A DNA stretch of 36,886 nt from an uncultured Holophagaceae bacterium (lineage in GTDB: Bacteria; Acidobacteriota; Holophagae; Holophagales; Holophagaceae): the NCBI GenBank assembly GCA_903884655.1, contig CAISFO010000096.1, forward strand, positions 1 through 36,886, written 5' to 3'. The position numbers were made by a program, and so were the translations under genes. Each line of letters opens with the position of its first letter. Within the stretch, counting starts at the first letter, position 1. Positions 8,272 through 16,983 of this stretch are shown here, in pieces. The notes beneath the pieces were generated by a model. The model saw only the letters and a list, made by a program, of their open reading frames with translations. It had not been told where the DNA came from and made no database searches.

Positions 8272-9354
8272 TCACCAGCGCTCCTGCTCGGTCGCCGGGG
8301 CCAGGTCCCAGGGCTCTGATGTCACACCGTTGATCGTGGCCCCGCTCTGCATCACGTGCCGGGTGTTGGCCAGGAAGCCATGGGGGAAGATGGGCGCCGG
8401 AGCACTGGCGGCGTCGAGGCGGCCCATCAGCTCGGATGGCAGGGCCAGGTCCAGGGAGGCCAGGTTTCCCTCGAGCTGAGCAAGGGTGCGGGCGCCCAGA
8501 ATGGGACTGGCCACACCGCCTCGCGCCAGCACCCAGGCCAGCGCCACCTGGGCCACGCCCGTGCCCAGCTCGGAGGCCACGGCCTCGGCGGCTTCGATGA
8601 TGGCGTAGTTGCGGTCCGTGAGGCTCTTCGAGACACCTGGCACATGGCGGCCCTCGCCCTGGGGCTGCTTATCCCGTCCGTACTTGCCCGTCAGCAGGCC
8701 GCCTTTCAGCGGCGACCAGGGCGTGACGCCCAGCCCGTGGACGCAGGCCATGGGCAGCAGGTCATGTTCCACGGTGCGCTCGATGAGCGAGTATTCGATC
8801 TGCAGGGCCACGAAGGGTGACCAGCCCCGGAAGCGCGCTTCCAGCTGGCCCTGGACCACCTTCCAGGCCGGCGTGTCCGAGATCCCCAGGTAGCGCACCT
8901 TCCCCGCCCGCACCAGATCATCCAGCACCCGCATGGTTTCCTCGATGGGCGTATGGGGATCGTCGAAGTGCATCCAGTAGAGGTCCACGTAGTCCGTACG
9001 GAGGCGGCGCAGGCTCTGGTCCAGCTGCTGCTGAACGGCCTTGCGCCCAGCCCCGCCCGCGTTGGGATCCCCCCGGTACAGGCTGCCGCAGAACTTGGTG
9101 GCGAGCACGGCCCGGTCCCGGCCACCCCGCTCAGTGAAGTAGTCGCCCAGGATCGCCTCGCTGTGACCCTTGGTATAGATGTTGGCCGTGTCGATGAAGT
9201 TGCCCCCGGCCCCGAGATAGCAGTCGAGCATGGCCCCGCTTGCGGCCACCTCGGCACCCCAGCCCCAATCGGAACCGAAGGTCATGGTGCCGAGGCAGAG
9301 CGGACTCACCCGCAGGCCCGAATGGCCGAGGGTGCGGTAGTCGGTGAGCTTCAT
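8272..9354 (-). CDS. Aldo/keto reductase
   Basis: A 360-residue NADPH-dependent oxidoreductase of the aldo/keto reductase superfamily, TIM-barrel fold. The catalytic tetrad is visible as D55, Y60 (DTANIY), K87 (ATKFC) and H129 (WMHFD). QIEYSLIER and GVTPWSPLKGGLLTGKY match the later cofactor-binding strands. The start at 9354 is supported by a GGGAGG ribosome site; the open frame continues upstream but overlaps the next gene's 3' end in another frame. The physiological carbonyl substrate cannot be told. It lies 37 bases downstream of the HD-GYP gene on the same strand and may be co-transcribed. Confidence 0.92.
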   Translation of the reverse strand: MKLTDYRTLGHSGLRVSPLCLGTMTFGSDWGWGAEVAASGAMLDCYLGAGGNFIDTANIYTKGHSEAILGDYFTERGGRDRAVLATKFCGSLYRGDPNAGGAGRKAVQQQLDQSLRRLRTDYVDLYWMHFDDPHTPIEETMRVLDDLVRAGKVRYLGISDTPAWKVVQGQLEARFRGWSPFVALQIEYSLIERTVEHDLLPMACVHGLGVTPWSPLKGGLLTGKYGRDKQPQGEGRHVPGVSKSLTDRNYAIIEAAEAVASELGTGVAQVALAWVLARGGVASPILGARTLAQLEGNLASLDLALPSELMGRLDAASAPAPIFPHGFLANTRHVMQSGATINGVTSEPWDLAPATEQERW

Positions 9355-9391
9355 GGGCGCCTCCCAGAGAGGCATCCAGCCTACACCGGGC

Positions 9392-10474
9392 TCAGATCCC
9401 CGGCTCCTCGTCGTGGGGTTCATCCGGATTCGCCTGGAGGATGGTCCGGAACCGGCTGACATGGGCCAGGAAGAGGTCCGCCAGACCGGGATCAAACTGC
9501 GTGCCCCGGCCCTTGGCCAAGAACTGCACCACCTGTTCCTCGGGCCAAGGATCCTTGTAGTGCCGGTGGTTGCTGAGGGCATCGTAGACATCCACCAGCG
9601 AAGTGATGCGGGCTTCCAGGGGGATCTCCGCGCCCTTCAGCCCCCTAGGGTAGCCGCTCCCATCCCACTTCTCGTGATGACCGATGGCGATGCGGGCTCC
9701 CATCCGGATGAAAGGGACCGTGGAACCCTTGAGGATGGTGGCCCCCATGGTGGTGTGCTGCTTCATGACCACCCATTCCTCCTCGGTCAAGGCGCCAGGC
9801 TTCTGGAGGATCGCATCCGGCACGCCGATCTTGCCAATGTCATGCATGGGGGCCGCGGATTGGATGGTCTCCACCTCGGTGGAATCCCAGCCCAGAAGCT
9901 TCGCCATTTCCTCCGCGTAGAGGCCGATGCGGCGGACATGCATGCCAGTCTCATTGTCCCGGTGTTCGCTCGCGGAGATGAGCCGGAGGGCTATTTCCTC
10001 GCGGGAGTTCCGGATCTCGACGGTCTGCTCCCGGACCTTCTGCGCCAGCTGGGCCTCCCGGTCCCGGAAGGCGATCTCGAGCATGCGCCGCCGCAGGGCA
10101 CCATTCACCTGGATCAGGATCTCCCGGGGCTGATAGGGCTTCAGCACGTAGCCGAAGGCACCCCGCTGCAGGCACTCGATGGCGATTTCCGCGTCCTCAA
10201 GGGAGCTCACCATGACCACCGACGTGTCGGGGATCCGGTGCCGGAGGGCCTTCACCAGATCCAGGCCGGAGGCGCCTGGCATCTGGATATCGCAGAGCAC
10301 CAGGTCGATGGACTCCCGGTCGAGGATGGCTAGGGCATCAGGCACATCCGCGGCCTCGCGGCAGCGGTAGCCCGCCTTGGCCAGGATGTGGCGGAGGGAC
10401 AGGCGCACGATGGCCAGATCGTCCACGATGAGGACAGTGGCCTGCTCGGGCATTACCTGGATCCCTTCGACCAT
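9392..10474 (-). CDS. Response regulator with HD-GYP c-di-GMP phosphodiesterase domain
   Basis: A 360-residue protein. An N-terminal receiver domain (residues 12-125) has the acidic pair D18/D19, phospho-acceptor D62 (LCDIQMPG) and K112. A helical linker of about 40 residues leads to an HD-GYP domain with HDIGK at 211-215 and HHEKWDGSGYPRGL from 266, so the metal ligands and the GYP loop are intact and activity is expected. Family members hydrolyse c-di-GMP to pGpG or GMP. The start at 10474 is chosen for its GGGGAGG ribosome site; a second ATG at 10453 is possible. No cognate kinase is adjacent, so the input is unknown. Confidence 0.9.
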   Translation of the reverse strand: MVEGIQVMPEQATVLIVDDLAIVRLSLRHILAKAGYRCREAADVPDALAILDRESIDLVLCDIQMPGASGLDLVKALRHRIPDTSVVMVSSLEDAEIAIECLQRGAFGYVLKPYQPREILIQVNGALRRRMLEIAFRDREAQLAQKVREQTVEIRNSREEIALRLISASEHRDNETGMHVRRIGLYAEEMAKLLGWDSTEVETIQSAAPMHDIGKIGVPDAILQKPGALTEEEWVVMKQHTTMGATILKGSTVPFIRMGARIAIGHHEKWDGSGYPRGLKGAEIPLEARITSLVDVYDALSNHRHYKDPWPEEQVVQFLAKGRGTQFDPGLADLFLAHVSRFRTILQANPDEPHDEEPGI

Positions 10475-10629
10475 GGCCTCCCCGTCTTCTGACTTAACGG
10501 TGCCTAGCGGAAATGACTGTACTTCTAGATCATCCCATGGGCCGAACAACCAGGCACCAGGGGTGGCTCGAAGGGCCGTGGGAAAGGCGGCACTTCCGGA
10601 GATGTGCAATAGCCCCGACGGTTCCGGAG

Positions 10630-11076
10630 CTACCGTGCCCAGTCCAGTGAATCCCGTTTCGCCGTGTAGTGCGCCCCGAGACCCAGGGCGATGGCCTGCT
10701 CACAGAGCTCCAGAGCCGCGTGAAAATCCCCCAGCTCGCTGTGGGCCTGGATGCCCCGCTCAAAACAGGACAGCCCTTCCAGCATCCGCCGATACTCGTG
10801 CGGAAACGCCCCCTCCAGCTCCGGCAGGTAGCCCAGCACCAGGGTCACTGATCCGGTGCAGGCCTCCCACTCCCCGCACTGGGCCTGGGCCTCCGCGGTC
10901 AGGTCATAGCCGACCGCCTTCACCGCGTTCGGCAGGCTGCCCTGCCCCTCAAAGGTGCGCCGCAGGTATTTCAGGGCCGACTCTGGACCGTTGAAGGCCG
11001 CCTCGCGGTGGCCCGCCAGCAGGTCTTCCAGGATCTCCTTCACCGACTTGCGGACGGGCTCGTTGCGCTTGGCCAT
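10630..11076 (-). CDS. Hypothetical helical protein
   Basis: A 148-residue soluble protein beginning MAKRNEPVRK. It appears entirely alpha-helical; the segment around residues 100-135 (SCFERGIQAHSELGDFHAALELCEQAIALG) has the spacing of a TPR-like helix pair. There is no signal peptide, membrane segment or catalytic motif. The ATG at 11076 is preferred over an upstream in-frame start that would read through the repeat element. The ribosome site is weak. It sits downstream of guaA beyond the inverted repeat, so it may be separately transcribed. Function not recognised. Confidence 0.6.
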   Translation of the reverse strand: MAKRNEPVRKSVKEILEDLLAGHREAAFNGPESALKYLRRTFEGQGSLPNAVKAVGYDLTAEAQAQCGEWEACTGSVTLVLGYLPELEGAFPHEYRRMLEGLSCFERGIQAHSELGDFHAALELCEQAIALGLGAHYTAKRDSLDWAR

Positions 11077-11103
11077 GGGTACCGATCTAGGAAAAGCATT
11101 TGA

Positions 11104-11175
11104 AACCGCAGATGTCGCAGATGGGCGCAGATAAATGCAAAAAGCCAAAGCTGTTCATCTGCGTCATCTGCAGTT
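11104..11175. repeat. Inverted repeat of CGCAGAT units, probable terminator of guaA
   Basis: The left arm at 11104-11124 (AACCGCAGATGTCGCAGATGG) and the right arm at 11154-11175 pair over about 21 bases with two mismatches around a loop of about 30 bases. Each arm is itself a tandem of CGCAGATG-type units about 9-10 bases apart. On the minus strand it begins 5 bases after the guaA stop codon, the position of a transcription terminator. Similar CGCAGATGACGCAGATG strings are, to my memory, scattered in the intergenic DNA of many unrelated bacteria. Confidence 0.75.
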
Positions 11176-11180
11176 AAAAC

Positions 11181-12710
11181 TCATTCATATTCGATCGTCG
11201 CGGGCGGTTTGCTGGTGATGTCGAAGACCACCCGGTTGATGCCCCGCACTTCGCGGACGATGCGCTGGGCAATGCGGTCCAGCAGCTCATGGGGCAGTCG
11301 CGCCCAGTCGGCGGTCATGAAGTCCTCGCTGGTCACGGCCCGCAGGGCGCACATCCACTCAAAGGTGCGCTCGTCGCCCATGATGCCCACGGTCTGCACC
11401 GGCAGCAGCACGGCGAAGGCCTGGCTGGTCTTGGCGTACCAGCCGCTCTCGCGGAGTTCCTGGAGGAAGATCGCATCCGCGTTCTGCAGGATGGTGGCCC
11501 GTTCGCGGGTGATGGCGCCGGGCAGGCGCACGGCGAGCCCTGGTCCCGGGAAGGGGTGCCGCTGGTTCATCTCCTCGGGCAGGCCCAGGGCCAGCCCGGT
11601 GGCGCGGACTTCGTCCTTGAACAGCTCCCGGAGGGGCTCCACCAGCTGCATCCGCATGCGCTCCGGCAGTCCGCCCACGTTGTGGTGGGACTTCACCAGG
11701 ATGGCACCGCCGATGCCGCTGCTTTCGATGACATCGGGGTAGGTGGTGCCCTGACCCAGGAAGTCGGCCTTCACCTTGCCGGCCTCCCGCTCGAAGACCT
11801 CGATGAACTTGCCGCCAATGATCTTCCGCTTCTGCTCGGGATCCTTGACTCCCGACAGGGCGCCCAGGAACTCATCCGAGGCGTCCACCCAGATCACCTG
11901 CAGCTCGAAGGGCGCGAAGTAGGCCTGCACCTGCTTCATTTCGTCCTTCCGCATGAGGCCGTGGTCCACGAACACGCAGGTGAGCTGCTTGCCGATGGCC
12001 TTGTGCAGCAGCAGGGCCGCCACGCTGGAGTCCACGCCGCCACTGAGGCCCAGCACCACGGTGCCGCCACCCACCTGGGCGCGGATGGCCTTCACCTTCT
12101 CGTCGATGAAGTTGCCGGCGTTCCAATCCAGGACCATGCCGCAGTGCCGCAGGAAGTTCAGCAGCAGGGGCGTGCCCTGGGCGCTGTGGGTCACTTCCGG
12201 GTGGAACTGCAGGGCGTAGATGCCCCGGGCCGCGTCCTCCATGGCCGCCACGGGCACCGTAGGCGTCTTCGCGGTGACCTTGAAGCCCGGGGGGGCCACC
12301 TCCACATGATCGCCGTGGCTCATCCACACCTGCTGGGCGTGGGGCAGGCCTTCAAACAGCATGGAATCCTCGGGCATGGCCTGGATCTCGGCCTTGCCGT
12401 ACTCCCGGCTGGTGGAGCGGTGCAGCTGGCCGCCCAGGTTGCGGGCCAGCAGCTGCTGGCCGTAGCAGATGCCCAGGATGGGCACGCCCAGGGTCAGGAT
12501 GGCCGGATCCAGGTCCGGCGCACCGGGTTCGAGCACGGAGTTCGGTCCACCGGACAGGATCACGCCCTTCAAGTCGGCGCCGCCGATCTCCACCGCCGTG
12601 GCGCCGCTGTTGTAGACCAGGCCGAAAGCCCCCAGCTCCCGCAGCCGCCGGGTGATGAGCCGGGTGTACTGACTGCCGTAGTCGATGATGGCAATGCGCT
12701 CGTGGTGCAT
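11181..12710 (-). CDS. guaA: GMP synthase (glutamine-hydrolysing)
   Basis: A 509-residue cytosolic enzyme converting XMP, ATP and glutamine to GMP. The N-terminal class I glutamine amidotransferase domain shows the nucleophile C82 (LGICYGQQ) and the QFHPEVTHS His/Glu pair. The ATP-pyrophosphatase domain has GLSGGVDSS, and the C-terminal dimerisation domain ends DITSKPPATIEYE, the usual GuaA terminus that binds XMP. Length is normal. The ATG at 12710 has a GGGAG ribosome site and lies 9 bases after the glyS stop, so guaA is the third gene of a glyQ-glyS-guaA operon. Confidence 0.98.
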   Translation of the reverse strand: MHHERIAIIDYGSQYTRLITRRLRELGAFGLVYNSGATAVEIGGADLKGVILSGGPNSVLEPGAPDLDPAILTLGVPILGICYGQQLLARNLGGQLHRSTSREYGKAEIQAMPEDSMLFEGLPHAQQVWMSHGDHVEVAPPGFKVTAKTPTVPVAAMEDAARGIYALQFHPEVTHSAQGTPLLLNFLRHCGMVLDWNAGNFIDEKVKAIRAQVGGGTVVLGLSGGVDSSVAALLLHKAIGKQLTCVFVDHGLMRKDEMKQVQAYFAPFELQVIWVDASDEFLGALSGVKDPEQKRKIIGGKFIEVFEREAGKVKADFLGQGTTYPDVIESSGIGGAILVKSHHNVGGLPERMRMQLVEPLRELFKDEVRATGLALGLPEEMNQRHPFPGPGLAVRLPGAITRERATILQNADAIFLQELRESGWYAKTSQAFAVLLPVQTVGIMGDERTFEWMCALRAVTSEDFMTADWARLPHELLDRIAQRIVREVRGINRVVFDITSKPPATIEYE

Positions 12711-12719
12711 GGAGACTCC

Positions 12720-14792
12720 CTACTGCCAAAGACTGAAATCCGCCACGCGCAGGAAGGCCTGGCGCAGGCGGTGGAGCAGGCTGAGACGCGCGGCGCGAAG
12801 GGCCTGGTCCTCGCACTTCACCATGACGGCGCTGAAGAAGGCCTCCAGGGGCTCCGCCAGGTCCGCAAGGGCAGCCAGCAGCGCGACCTGGTCAGGGGCG
12901 GACTCTAGCCTCGAGAGCCGCTCCGCCAGCACCTTTTCTTCGGCCTGCGCCAGCAGGCCGCCATCGAAGTCCCCGGCCGGGGATTCGTCCTTCAGGATGT
13001 TCCCGATGCGCTTGGCACTCTGGGCCAGCGACGCGAAGCGGGCATCCTCGGCGAAGGCCGACAGGGCCTCGCAGCGGGCCTTCAGGTCCGCCAGATCCTC
13101 CCAGCCTGCGGCCAGCGCCGAACGTCGCACCGACCCGGCGTACCCGGCAAGTTCCAGCTGGTAGGCCACCCGGTCCCGGAAGAAGGCCAGCAGGGCCTCG
13201 GTGGATTCAGCCGCAGGCTTGGTGGCCTTCTCGCCGATGATGCGGAGGGCCGTGGCGACGAGGTCACCGGGTGTGAAGGCCCAGCCCTGCTCCCACAGGA
13301 TGCGCACGATGCCCTGGCCGGCGCGGCGGAGGGCCAGGGGATCCTTGGAGCCGCTGGGGATGAGGCCCACGGCGAAGCAGCCGACGACGGTATCCAGCTT
13401 GTCGCAGAGGGACAGCAGGCAGCCCATGGGCGTGGAAGGGATGGCGTCCTCTGCGCCGGCAGGCCGGTAGTGCTCCTTCACGGCCATCCAGACATCCTCG
13501 TGGGCGCCTTCGTGCCTGAGGTATTCGCCGCCCATGATGCCCTGCAGCTCCGGGAACTCGCCCACCATCAGCGTGCGCAGGTCGCACTTGGCCATGCGGG
13601 CCGCTTCCATGGCCCGGTTGAGGTGCTCGTCGTCGTCGGAAAGCCGCGTGGCGAGGGCCTTGGTGATGGCCACCACCCGGCCGGTCTTGGCGTGGTAGCT
13701 GCCCAGCTCCCGCTGGAAGGTGAGGGCCTGGAGCTTCTCCAGGCGTTCTGACAGCGCCTGCTTGCGATCCTCGGCGAAGAAGAAGCGCGCGTCGTAGAGC
13801 CGGGCCTTCAGCACCCACTCGTTGCCCGCCTTCACGAAGCCCTCGGGATCGTCCGCACGATTGGCCGCCGTGAGGAAGCAGGGCAGGAGGGCGCCGTCGG
13901 GTCCTTCGATGCAGAAGCTCTTCTGGTGCTCGCGGAGGCTGGTGACCAGCACTTCCTTGGGCAGCTCCAGGAAGTCTGCGGGGAAGTCGCCCCAAAGGAT
14001 CTTCGGGAATTCCACGATCTCCGCCAGGGTGTCCAGCAGCTCCGCATCCGCCACCACGCGACCGCCCGCCTCGGCGGCGAGGAACTCCACCTGCTGGGCC
14101 AGGCGTGTGCGGCGAACCTCCATGCTCACCACCACGCCCGCGGCCTCCAGGGCCGCTTCATAGGCTTCGGGCGTCTTGATCTTCACCGGCTCGGGGTGCT
14201 GGCGATGGTAGAGCCGGTGGCCCCAGGTCGTGTTCCTGGCCGTGACGCCATCCACGGTGATGGGCACGACCTGGTCCCCGAAGAGGCAGAGGAGGTTCCG
14301 GATGGGCCGCACGAACTCGAACTCGGACTTGCCCCAGCGCATGGCCTTGGGCACGTGGAGGCTGGCCACAAGGCCGGGCAAAGCCTCCTGCAAAAGATCC
14401 ACTGTGGGTCGTCCCGCCTTGGTGATCGTCACCACGGCGCAGGGTTCCTTCTTCCCAGCGGGCTGCTCGAAGCGCACCTGGTCGAAGCCCACACCCCACT
14501 TCTCCGCGAACTTCTGGCCCTGGATGGTGGGCTTCCCTGCCTCGTCTATGCACATGCGCTGGGGAGGGCCCGCCTGGGTTTCGGTCTGGTCCGCCTGGGC
14601 CGTCAGCAACCCGGATACGCGCCAGGCGATTTTTCGCGGTGAGTAGAAGGTGTCGAGGCCCGAGAAGTCCAGGCCCTGCCCAACGGCCCAGGTCTTGAAG
14701 GACAGGCTGAGGTCCGAAGTGAGCGGCTGCAGGAACCGCGCCGGGATCTCCTCGCAGTGCAGTTCCAGCAGGAAGTTCTGAGTGCCGCTCAC
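12720..14792 (-). CDS. glyS: Glycyl-tRNA synthetase beta subunit
   Basis: A 690-residue beta subunit of the alpha2beta2 glycyl-tRNA synthetase. [17 protein letters not shown] at the N-terminus, [30 protein letters not shown] and HRLYHRQHP are diagnostic of GlyS. The C-terminal third ([13 protein letters not shown] onward) is the DALR-like anticodon-binding region. The start is a GTG at 14792 whose bases overlap the glyQ stop (GTGA), so it is translationally coupled to glyQ. The frame is open upstream to 15725, but that part is antisense-frame nonsense across glyQ. Confidence 0.97.
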   Translation of the reverse strand: MSGTQNFLLELHCEEIPARFLQPLTSDLSLSFKTWAVGQGLDFSGLDTFYSPRKIAWRVSGLLTAQADQTETQAGPPQRMCIDEAGKPTIQGQKFAEKWGVGFDQVRFEQPAGKKEPCAVVTITKAGRPTVDLLQEALPGLVASLHVPKAMRWGKSEFEFVRPIRNLLCLFGDQVVPITVDGVTARNTTWGHRLYHRQHPEPVKIKTPEAYEAALEAAGVVVSMEVRRTRLAQQVEFLAAEAGGRVVADAELLDTLAEIVEFPKILWGDFPADFLELPKEVLVTSLREHQKSFCIEGPDGALLPCFLTAANRADDPEGFVKAGNEWVLKARLYDARFFFAEDRKQALSERLEKLQALTFQRELGSYHAKTGRVVAITKALATRLSDDDEHLNRAMEAARMAKCDLRTLMVGEFPELQGIMGGEYLRHEGAHEDVWMAVKEHYRPAGAEDAIPSTPMGCLLSLCDKLDTVVGCFAVGLIPSGSKDPLALRRAGQGIVRILWEQGWAFTPGDLVATALRIIGEKATKPAAESTEALLAFFRDRVAYQLELAGYAGSVRRSALAAGWEDLADLKARCEALSAFAEDARFASLAQSAKRIGNILKDESPAGDFDGGLLAQAEEKVLAERLSRLESAPDQVALLAALADLAEPLEAFFSAVMVKCEDQALRAARLSLLHRLRQAFLRVADFSLWQ

Positions 14793-15703
14793 TTCGCACC
14801 CCCCTTCCCCGTGATTTCCGCAGGTGTGGCAGCACCCTCCTCGTGTTCCAGGTAGGCCCGGGCGCAGGCGCTGGCCAGGTCCCGGACGCGCTTGATGACC
14901 ATGGGCCGCTCGGTGGTGCTCACGGCGCCCCGGGCGTCGAGCACGTTGAAGGTGTGGCTCATCTTGAGGGCCTGCTCGTAGGCGCTGAGGAAGTGGCCGT
15001 GCTCCTTCAGCAGGCGCCAGCCCTCCTTCTCGAAGGCATCGAAGAGGGTCTTGTGCAGGCCCAGGTCCGCGTGCTCGAAGCTGTAGGCGCTGAGCTCGAA
15101 CTCCTCCCGCTGGCGCATCTGGCCGTAGGTCACGGGGAAGACGCCGTCGTCCGTCTTCACCTCGCCGTGTACCAGGTCGAAGATGTTGTCGTAGCCCCCC
15201 AGGAACATGCAGATGCGCTCGATGCCGTAGGTCAGCTCGGCGCTCACGGGCCGGCAGTCCAGGCCGCCCACCTGCTGGAAATAGGTGAACTGGCTGATCT
15301 CCATGCCGTCCAGCACCACCTGCCAGCCCACGCCCCAGGCGCCCAGGGAGGGCGACTCCCAGTTGTCCTCTTCGAAACGCAGGTCGTGCTTGGAGAAGTC
15401 GATGCCCAGGGCCTCCAGGCTTTCGATGTAGAGGTCCTGCACTTTGGCCGGGCTGGGCTTGAGGATCACCTGGAACTGGAGGTGCTTGTAGACCCGGAAG
15501 GGGTTCTCGCCGTAGCGGCCGTCCGCCGGGCGGCGGGAGGGCTCCACATAGGCCACATTCCAGGGCTTGGCGCCCAGGGCGCCAAAGAAGGTGAGGGGGT
15601 TCATGGTGCCCGCCCCCTTCTCCAGGTCGTAGGGCTGGCCGATGAGGCAGCCCCGGTCGGCCCAGAACCGCTGCAGGCGGAGGATCAGTTCCTGGATGTG
15701 CAT
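14789..15703 (-). CDS. glyQ: Glycyl-tRNA synthetase alpha subunit
   Basis: A 304-residue class II aminoacyl-tRNA synthetase subunit that activates glycine. The signature segments [47 protein letters not shown] and WEVVLDG-like [21 protein letters not shown] are all present. Length matches the family. It is the first gene of the glyQ-glyS-guaA operon, with a TACAAT -10 box about 20 bases upstream of the ATG. The stop overlaps the GTG start of glyS by four bases. Confidence 0.98.
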   Translation of the reverse strand: MHIQELILRLQRFWADRGCLIGQPYDLEKGAGTMNPLTFFGALGAKPWNVAYVEPSRRPADGRYGENPFRVYKHLQFQVILKPSPAKVQDLYIESLEALGIDFSKHDLRFEEDNWESPSLGAWGVGWQVVLDGMEISQFTYFQQVGGLDCRPVSAELTYGIERICMFLGGYDNIFDLVHGEVKTDDGVFPVTYGQMRQREEFELSAYSFEHADLGLHKTLFDAFEKEGWRLLKEHGHFLSAYEQALKMSHTFNVLDARGAVSTTERPMVIKRVRDLASACARAYLEHEEGAATPAEITGKGGAK

Positions 15704-15723
15704 GGAGGCTCGCCAAAACGAGC

Positions 15724-15729
15724 ATTGTA
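15724..15729 (-). promoter_or_regulatory. -10 box of the glyQ-glyS-guaA operon
   Basis: On the minus strand TACAAT matches the sigma-70 -10 consensus in five of six positions and lies 20 bases before the glyQ ATG, giving a predicted leader of about 14 bases. No good -35 element is found 16-18 bases upstream. Confidence 0.5.
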
Positions 15730-15784
15730 GCGCGTTTCCAACACTTCTGGAAGCTCGTGGACGCCCTGGCGGGCGGGGCCCGGC

Positions 15785-16579
15785 CTACTTGGCGATGCCC
15801 TTGGGGTAGCAGAGACCGCCGGTGATCTCGATGGTGGTGGCGTTGAGGGCCTCGTTCTCGACGCAGTAGCCGATCATGGAGGCGATCTCCTCGGGGGCCA
15901 CCAGGCGGCCCAGGTGCACGTCAGCGAGGATGGCCTTCAGGGCGTCCTGGTTCATCCCGGTGAGCATGGGCGTCGCCGTGTAGCCCGGCGCGATGGCCAC
16001 GCAGCGGATGTTGCGGATGCCCCGCATGAGGAACTCGCCGATGATGATCTTCGGCATGAGGGCATCGGCCACCTTGGCCGAGGAATAATTGATCTGCCCC
16101 ACCTGTCCCGCCTTGTTCACGGACGAGATGGGCACCAGCAGGCCCTGCCAGCCCCCGTTGACCATGGCTTCCGCCGCGTCCCGCAGGGTAAGGAAGGTGC
16201 CCGACAGGTTCGTGTCGATCACCGCCTGCCACTTGTCGTAGCCCAGCTTCTTCGACACCTTGCCCGTCTCCTTGTCCAGGCTCAGCATCGTCCCGTCCCG
16301 GATGATCCCTGCGCAGGACACGGCGATGTTCAGTTGGCCGAAGGCCTCGAGGGTGCCCTTGATGAACCGCGCGGTATCGGCCTCGCTGGTGACGTTGGCC
16401 TGGATGCCGATGGCCTCGCCGCCCGCCTCCTGGATGTCCTTCACCACCCGGTCGATGTTCTTCTGGGCCATGTCCACGACGGCCACCCTGGCGCCCTGCT
16501 TCGCCAAGTGCTTCGCCACCGCCTCGCCGATGCCGTTGCCTCCGCCTGTCACCAGGGCCACGCTGCCTTTGATTTCCAT
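15785..16579 (-). CDS. Short-chain dehydrogenase/reductase, 3-hydroxyacyl-CoA dehydrogenase-like
   Basis: A 264-residue classical SDR. The cofactor motif GGGNGIG is at residues 12-18, and D36 (VVDMAQ) suggests preference for NAD(H). SCAG, the catalytic serine in PISSVN and the YSSAK active-site tyrosine/lysine are present. The C-terminal APGYTATPML and ITGGLCYPKG segments are typical of FabG/PhbB/HSD17B10-like enzymes. As the last gene of the CoA-transferase/transporter/thiolase operon, it probably interconverts a 3-hydroxyacyl-CoA and a 3-oxoacyl-CoA; the acyl chain length is not known. The ATG at 16579 was chosen as the first codon before the standard first beta strand. Confidence 0.9.
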   Translation of the reverse strand: MEIKGSVALVTGGGNGIGEAVAKHLAKQGARVAVVDMAQKNIDRVVKDIQEAGGEAIGIQANVTSEADTARFIKGTLEAFGQLNIAVSCAGIIRDGTMLSLDKETGKVSKKLGYDKWQAVIDTNLSGTFLTLRDAAEAMVNGGWQGLLVPISSVNKAGQVGQINYSSAKVADALMPKIIIGEFLMRGIRNIRCVAIAPGYTATPMLTGMNQDALKAILADVHLGRLVAPEEIASMIGYCVENEALNATTIEITGGLCYPKGIAK

Positions 16580-16637
16580 GGTCGGTTCCTCGTCTGGTTC
16601 TTGAGTGGGTTCGGTTCGGGGCGTCCGATCGCTGGGA

Positions 16638-16955
16638 TCAGAGCTCCCGGGGACAGGACACGCTCTCCTTGTCCCAGTAGATGAAGTTGGGGTGCGTCAC
16701 GTCGGGGCCCACGATCTTCAGGTCGCCGATGGTATTCGGGTGATTGACGTCGGGACCCACGGTGCGGATGCCCACCGGGCAGATCGTCCGGGCCAGCGCA
16801 TTGGCCCGGGCCAGGGCGTCGCCCTCAGAAAGGCCCGGGAACAGGCCCGCACCCGCGAGGCCGCGGGAGCCGTCCGGCCGGGCGCAGCTGAGGTCCCAGC
16901 GGTCGCCCCGGGCCTCCAGGCTGAACTGCAGGTCGTTGTACGTGAAGGTCGGCAT
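16638..16955 (-). CDS. Unknown 105-residue protein with a duplicated VGPDVxHPN motif
   Basis: A small soluble protein beginning MPTFTYNDLQ, placed between thiolase and dehydrogenase genes (28 bases after the thiolase stop). A GGAAAGGA ribosome site supports the ATG at 16955. The nonapeptide VGPDV(N/T)HPN occurs at residues 66-74 and 82-90, 16 residues apart. Three cysteines (C24, C59, C101) and the two repeated histidines could bind metal, but this is speculation. It is not the DUF35/OB-fold zinc protein that often accompanies SCP-x-type thiolases, as no zinc-ribbon is seen. I do not recognise a family. Its position suggests a role with the pathway enzymes. Confidence 0.7.
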   Translation of the reverse strand: MPTFTYNDLQFSLEARGDRWDLSCARPDGSRGLAGAGLFPGLSEGDALARANALARTICPVGIRTVGPDVNHPNTIGDLKIVGPDVTHPNFIYWDKESVSCPREL

Positions 16956-16983
16956 GGTCGTCCTTTCCGGCGGGTCGCCCCGG

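Noticed and set aside
12720..15725. A 1001-residue fused protein ending in GlyS
   Set aside because: The first 311 codons are an off-frame reading of glyQ. The GTG at 14792 overlapping the glyQ stop gives a normal GlyS.
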